Positions 61,001-64,000 of a DNA stretch of 64,000 nt are shown piece by piece (position 1 is the stretch's first letter; each line of letters starts with the position of its first letter). The notes under the pieces are model-generated. The model was not told where the DNA came from, ran no database searches, and saw only the letters and a program-made list of their open reading frames with translations. Both the position numbers and the translations under genes were made by a program. The stretch spans positions 54,279,897 through 54,343,896 of the forward strand of contig NC_037088.1 of the NCBI RefSeq assembly GCF_002994745.2, read 5' to 3'. This DNA is from Rosa chinensis (lineage: Eukaryota; Streptophyta; Magnoliopsida; Rosales; Rosaceae).

Positions 61001-61433
61001 TTCCGGTGAGCTTTTGATTTTTGTTTTAAAATATTATCTGGGGGCTCTTTCTCAAGTAATTGAATGTCAATTTTTTTTTTTTTTTCCTTTTATGGTAGGT
61101 AAGCGTCGCGGCACTATGAAGTGGAAAAGACTACTCCCATCTTCAGGTATGCTTCTGATATTTTATTTTGGGTACCTGGAATTTGCTTGGGGATGTGTGT
61201 GTTACTTGTTTCACTTCGGACAGGCTTACACGAGCTTCAAAATGTGCACCATGTAATTGGAGTTACAGTAAATTAAAGTCTGCCTGATTAGTGCTTTGTG
61301 GGGACCAAAATAATCACCCTTTAAAAGATGTGGCGAAATTGCAGTTTATTTTCTGATGTCTTGAACCTTTCCAGATGCAGATCTTAGTTCTCTTCGTGAG
61401 AGCCTTATCGATCCTCCTGGAGAGGCCGTATAG
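58037..61433 (+). CDS. Gene X copy 3, small basic protein of unknown function
   Basis: Exons 58037-58121, 58941-58985, 59302-59373, 60952-60984, 61099-61146, 61375-61433; all GT..AG and phase 1; 113 aa, stop TAG at 61431. Segments: MASTTGDREIKLLKADGPQF (three residues shorter than copies 1 and 2), TKAVEPNNATSPHQ, DRLDLNENSNGAIEDFSD, GAWLRKLLYSEGKRRGTMKW, KRLLPSS, DADLSSLRESLIDPPGEAV. Exon 5 is 3 bp longer than in the other copies. It is the simplest copy: no duplicated exon and no insertion at the stop. The family is not recognised; frame conservation in three copies argues that it codes. Confidence 0.68.
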
Positions 61434-61908
61434 ACGTTCATGGATATTGCTTGTGTTTTGAAGAAAAGGAGTGGTGTATCCTTCTTATATTTCTTGGGAA
61501 ACCAGTTTATTACCCAAATGTATTGTTGGTTAATGTAACGTCAATATTCTGAGAATTTCGAATTATTGTGACAAAATATGTGAAGATAATATTGTTATAT
61601 TGTTATTATAAAACTCTAGTAGAGACGTAGGGTGCTACGTTTGGTTGACTGAGAATTACTTAACGATGTCCAATCTATTGTTTATGCACCTAGCGATTTG
61701 ATTTCCCAATTCTCATAATGCTGGAGCCCAGTCACAATCTAATTAGCTTATACAACCCACTAGGCGTATGACTTTCTACTGTCTCAACTGTGGAATCTCT
61801 TTGCTTCTGGGTGAAACTTGGACCATACATGTATTGGAAGGTGGTTAATCCCTCTACGGTCCTCTTGCACCAGTCACAATCTCTGGTGTTGATCACTTGA
61901 TCGTCCAT

Positions 61909-61932
61909 CTCTCTCTCTCTCTCTCTCTCTCT
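61909..61932. repeat. (CT)n microsatellite
   Basis: Twelve CT units; counterpart of 52483-52512. Confidence 0.9.
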
Positions 61933-63675
61933 GATCCAAGGCATTGCTTGCTGGTCAACGGCTGCTACATCATACCATTAACCAACTAGGAATGTTCACA
62001 TCCAGTTTTTTAAGGTAGTTAAATTAAATTCACTTCCAAAACAATCAGAGGCAAAGGGAAAATTTCTGGCCGCGATATATCTGTCATAGCTGTGACCGTT
62101 CACGGAAGACACATCAATTTATACAGGCTAATATCTTTCTGCATGACTGCATCGATCACTTGCTCCTATGGGATTATTTAGAATATTGTCGGTCCATTCA
62201 AGCCAACCACGTACTCTTATAGTTTAGTTTCTTTATGAGCCTTGAACTCATCAAAGTTTTCTGACAATGAAGACATATTGTGAGTCGAGAGAAGCTGATC
62301 CCCGGTCACTGATTAGCGTCTTTTTGGTTGTTTTGTAGACATAAGCACAAGAGATTTCTTTCTGTCTCTAATCATCTCATCAGCCACATGCAGGGAATCC
62401 ACATTCTTTTATCGATCTCACCATGATTATGGAATCCTCTGAATCTTCAGTACGCAAAGTTGTTTCACGCGACTTGATCACAACATTATTTCTGAGAAAC
62501 TAAGGGTTCGTTTGCCACATATTTAATCATCACTGGTTTGTCATGAAGAGGGGAAATAATAAGCAAAATGTGGTAGAATTGTTACAGAAACAGATCTTTG
62601 TAGATTACCAACTGAAATAGATCGAACAAGCAAAACCTACACTTAATGGCTTTATGATTTTCTATTCAATTAACAGGGTTATGATCTGTTGAATCAGCTC
62701 TCAGCTATAAGAAATCAAGTCATATATCAACATGAACTTCTTTATCATGGAATTACTAAATTTGATCGAGCCCATTTCAAATTTCCTTGTAGCTCTACCC
62801 GCATTTCATGACCTGTGTACCCACCCAACACCATTCTAATTGCTGTCAACAGGAATAGGTCGCCATTATGACTACACACTTATGGTGCTCAATTGCACAG
62901 CTTCATGCAATCAATGATTTTAAAAAGAATAAGATCTGAAAGTGTGAAAGTGTTTTCGGAACCGAGACATAGCATGAAGAACCAGAGGAGCCTCGAGTTA
63001 AAACTTAAAACTACAAGAGAACCTAGATACAGTGTGAAAGATTTTAGCTTCTCAAGTGAAAATACTTGTGGAACTTCATCAGCCTATATATACTGGTGTA
63101 TCTTCTGCAATTATCTATTATAAGAACACTAATATCAAGATTGTTTGATGTTAAGGGTGATATTATAAAGAAATAATCTGTTGCATCTTCAAAATAAGGT
63201 TTTCCCAACGTAAAATAAAAAAATGTGCATTAGTCCTTTGTGTAATTGCTTTCTTTGGTTCAGAACTTTCAACCAGTCCATAGTCCCTGTGCTGCCCTAG
63301 TCCAAAGTCCATACTTTATTAGTTTTCAAACACTAAAATGTGATGTAGATGTAAAAGGACTATGGTGCCAATAGTATTGCCCTATGTATGTGTATTGGGA
63401 ATTCTTTGCCAATAGGCAACAGTGTAACATGCAACCTCGTTTTAAAGGAGTGTATTTCGAAAAAGAGGGAGTAGAGTTTAGACGGATTCCTTAGAAACAA
63501 GAGCAGATGATGAAATATCTCAAATAAATATGTTGCATTGTTGCAAAGCTATCATCTGTGACAAGAATGAGGCTCCAGCCTGAGTTGTATGAAAATCAGT
63601 GAACTTGTGGAATACCAATAATTTTGGTAAGAGTGGTGTTCTAATTACCTGGCAAAGGCAAAGGTCAAAAACACC

Positions 63676-63850
63676 GAATTTGTTGAGGGACTCGACCTAG
63701 ACGTTACCTTGCACCTCATGTACTCTTCATACTATCTGGACATCAGGGAATTGGGGATCATATGAGCGAAACAAATGCGATAGGGCTAGATGGAAAGCAG
63801 TTAAAGAGATTTCCAGGAAGCTTTTTCTGAGGTGATGCCTGAAGAATGAT
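63676..63850 (+). pseudogene. SKP1-like relic (copy c)
   Basis: Reads EFVEGLDLDVTLHLMYSSYY, LDIRELGDHMSETNAIG and then LDGKQLKRF, like the SKP1 C-terminal half. It is closer to an open frame than copy b but also lacks the N-terminal half. Sits 2.2 kb after gene X copy 3 at the window edge. Confidence 0.7.
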
Positions 63851-64000
63851 TTTTAGTGGGAGAGAAATCCATCGATTTTTGTTATAGAGCTTGTTATTAG
63901 TCTGTCTAGATAATACATGGAGGTTGCTCTTTTGGATGGTAGCTTTGCTATATCTCGCCAGTTCCGCTTCTCCTCTCATTTTTATCACCTCCCTACCGTC

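Noticed and set aside
62893..63123. 76-codon frame shared in part with 53640-53800
   Set aside because: Diverged copy at 53.6 kb has stops and shifts; no recognisable domain.

Overview
The window is nuclear DNA of a eudicot plant: AT-rich, with many short introns (GT..AG), large amounts of transposon debris and gene fragments. The repeat families and gene-fragment style make me suspect Rosaceae (strawberry or rose relatives), but that is inference only. No bacterial-type operon, CRISPR or plasmid feature is present.

Layout. 1-3664: right part of a PIF/Harbinger DNA transposon with its Myb/SANT-like accessory gene (+) and DDE transposase (-). 3897-4813: a non-autonomous hAT element with an exact 8-bp target duplication. 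4997-5353: a broken SKP1-like gene cut by an LTR retrotransposon (5354-7319, TSD AAATG). 9411-9703: a small Helitron. 10143-13767: copy 1 of a six-exon gene for a basic protein of about 114 aa that I do not recognise ('gene X'). 14.2-19.1 kb: mostly non-coding, with a receptor-kinase fragment, a 524-bp tandem repeat and a hAT end. 19.5-23.4 kb: a LINE-like insertion in a RABF1/ARA6 fragment, a processed RPL34 copy and a decayed hAT transposase gene. 24.6-26.0 kb: a gypsy-type LTR remnant. 26633-31951 (-): a 13-exon API5-like gene whose last exon encodes a proteasome-beta-like domain. 32224-42310: a probable 10-kb Helitron with four captured gene fragments near its 3' end. 42859-47349: a recent copia-type element with identical 175-bp LTRs and a tRNA-Glu-like sequence. 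47595-51989 and 58037-61433: gene X copies 2 and 3, each followed by a SKP1-like relic (54.4 and 63.7 kb).

The order SKP1 relic - X1 - (33 kb of other DNA) - X2 - SKP1 relic - X3 - SKP1 relic shows an old tandem duplication of a two-gene unit, later split and decorated by transposons. The most unusual single locus is the API5-like gene: all 13 exons keep one open frame of 703 codons, yet the protein lacks about 115 central-to-C-terminal residues of API5 and gains an Ntn-hydrolase-like tail of about 320 residues. The second is the Helitron carrying fragments of a POLAR-like protein, plastid pyruvate kinase, a receptor-like kinase and a PHD-finger protein, all in its own orientation.
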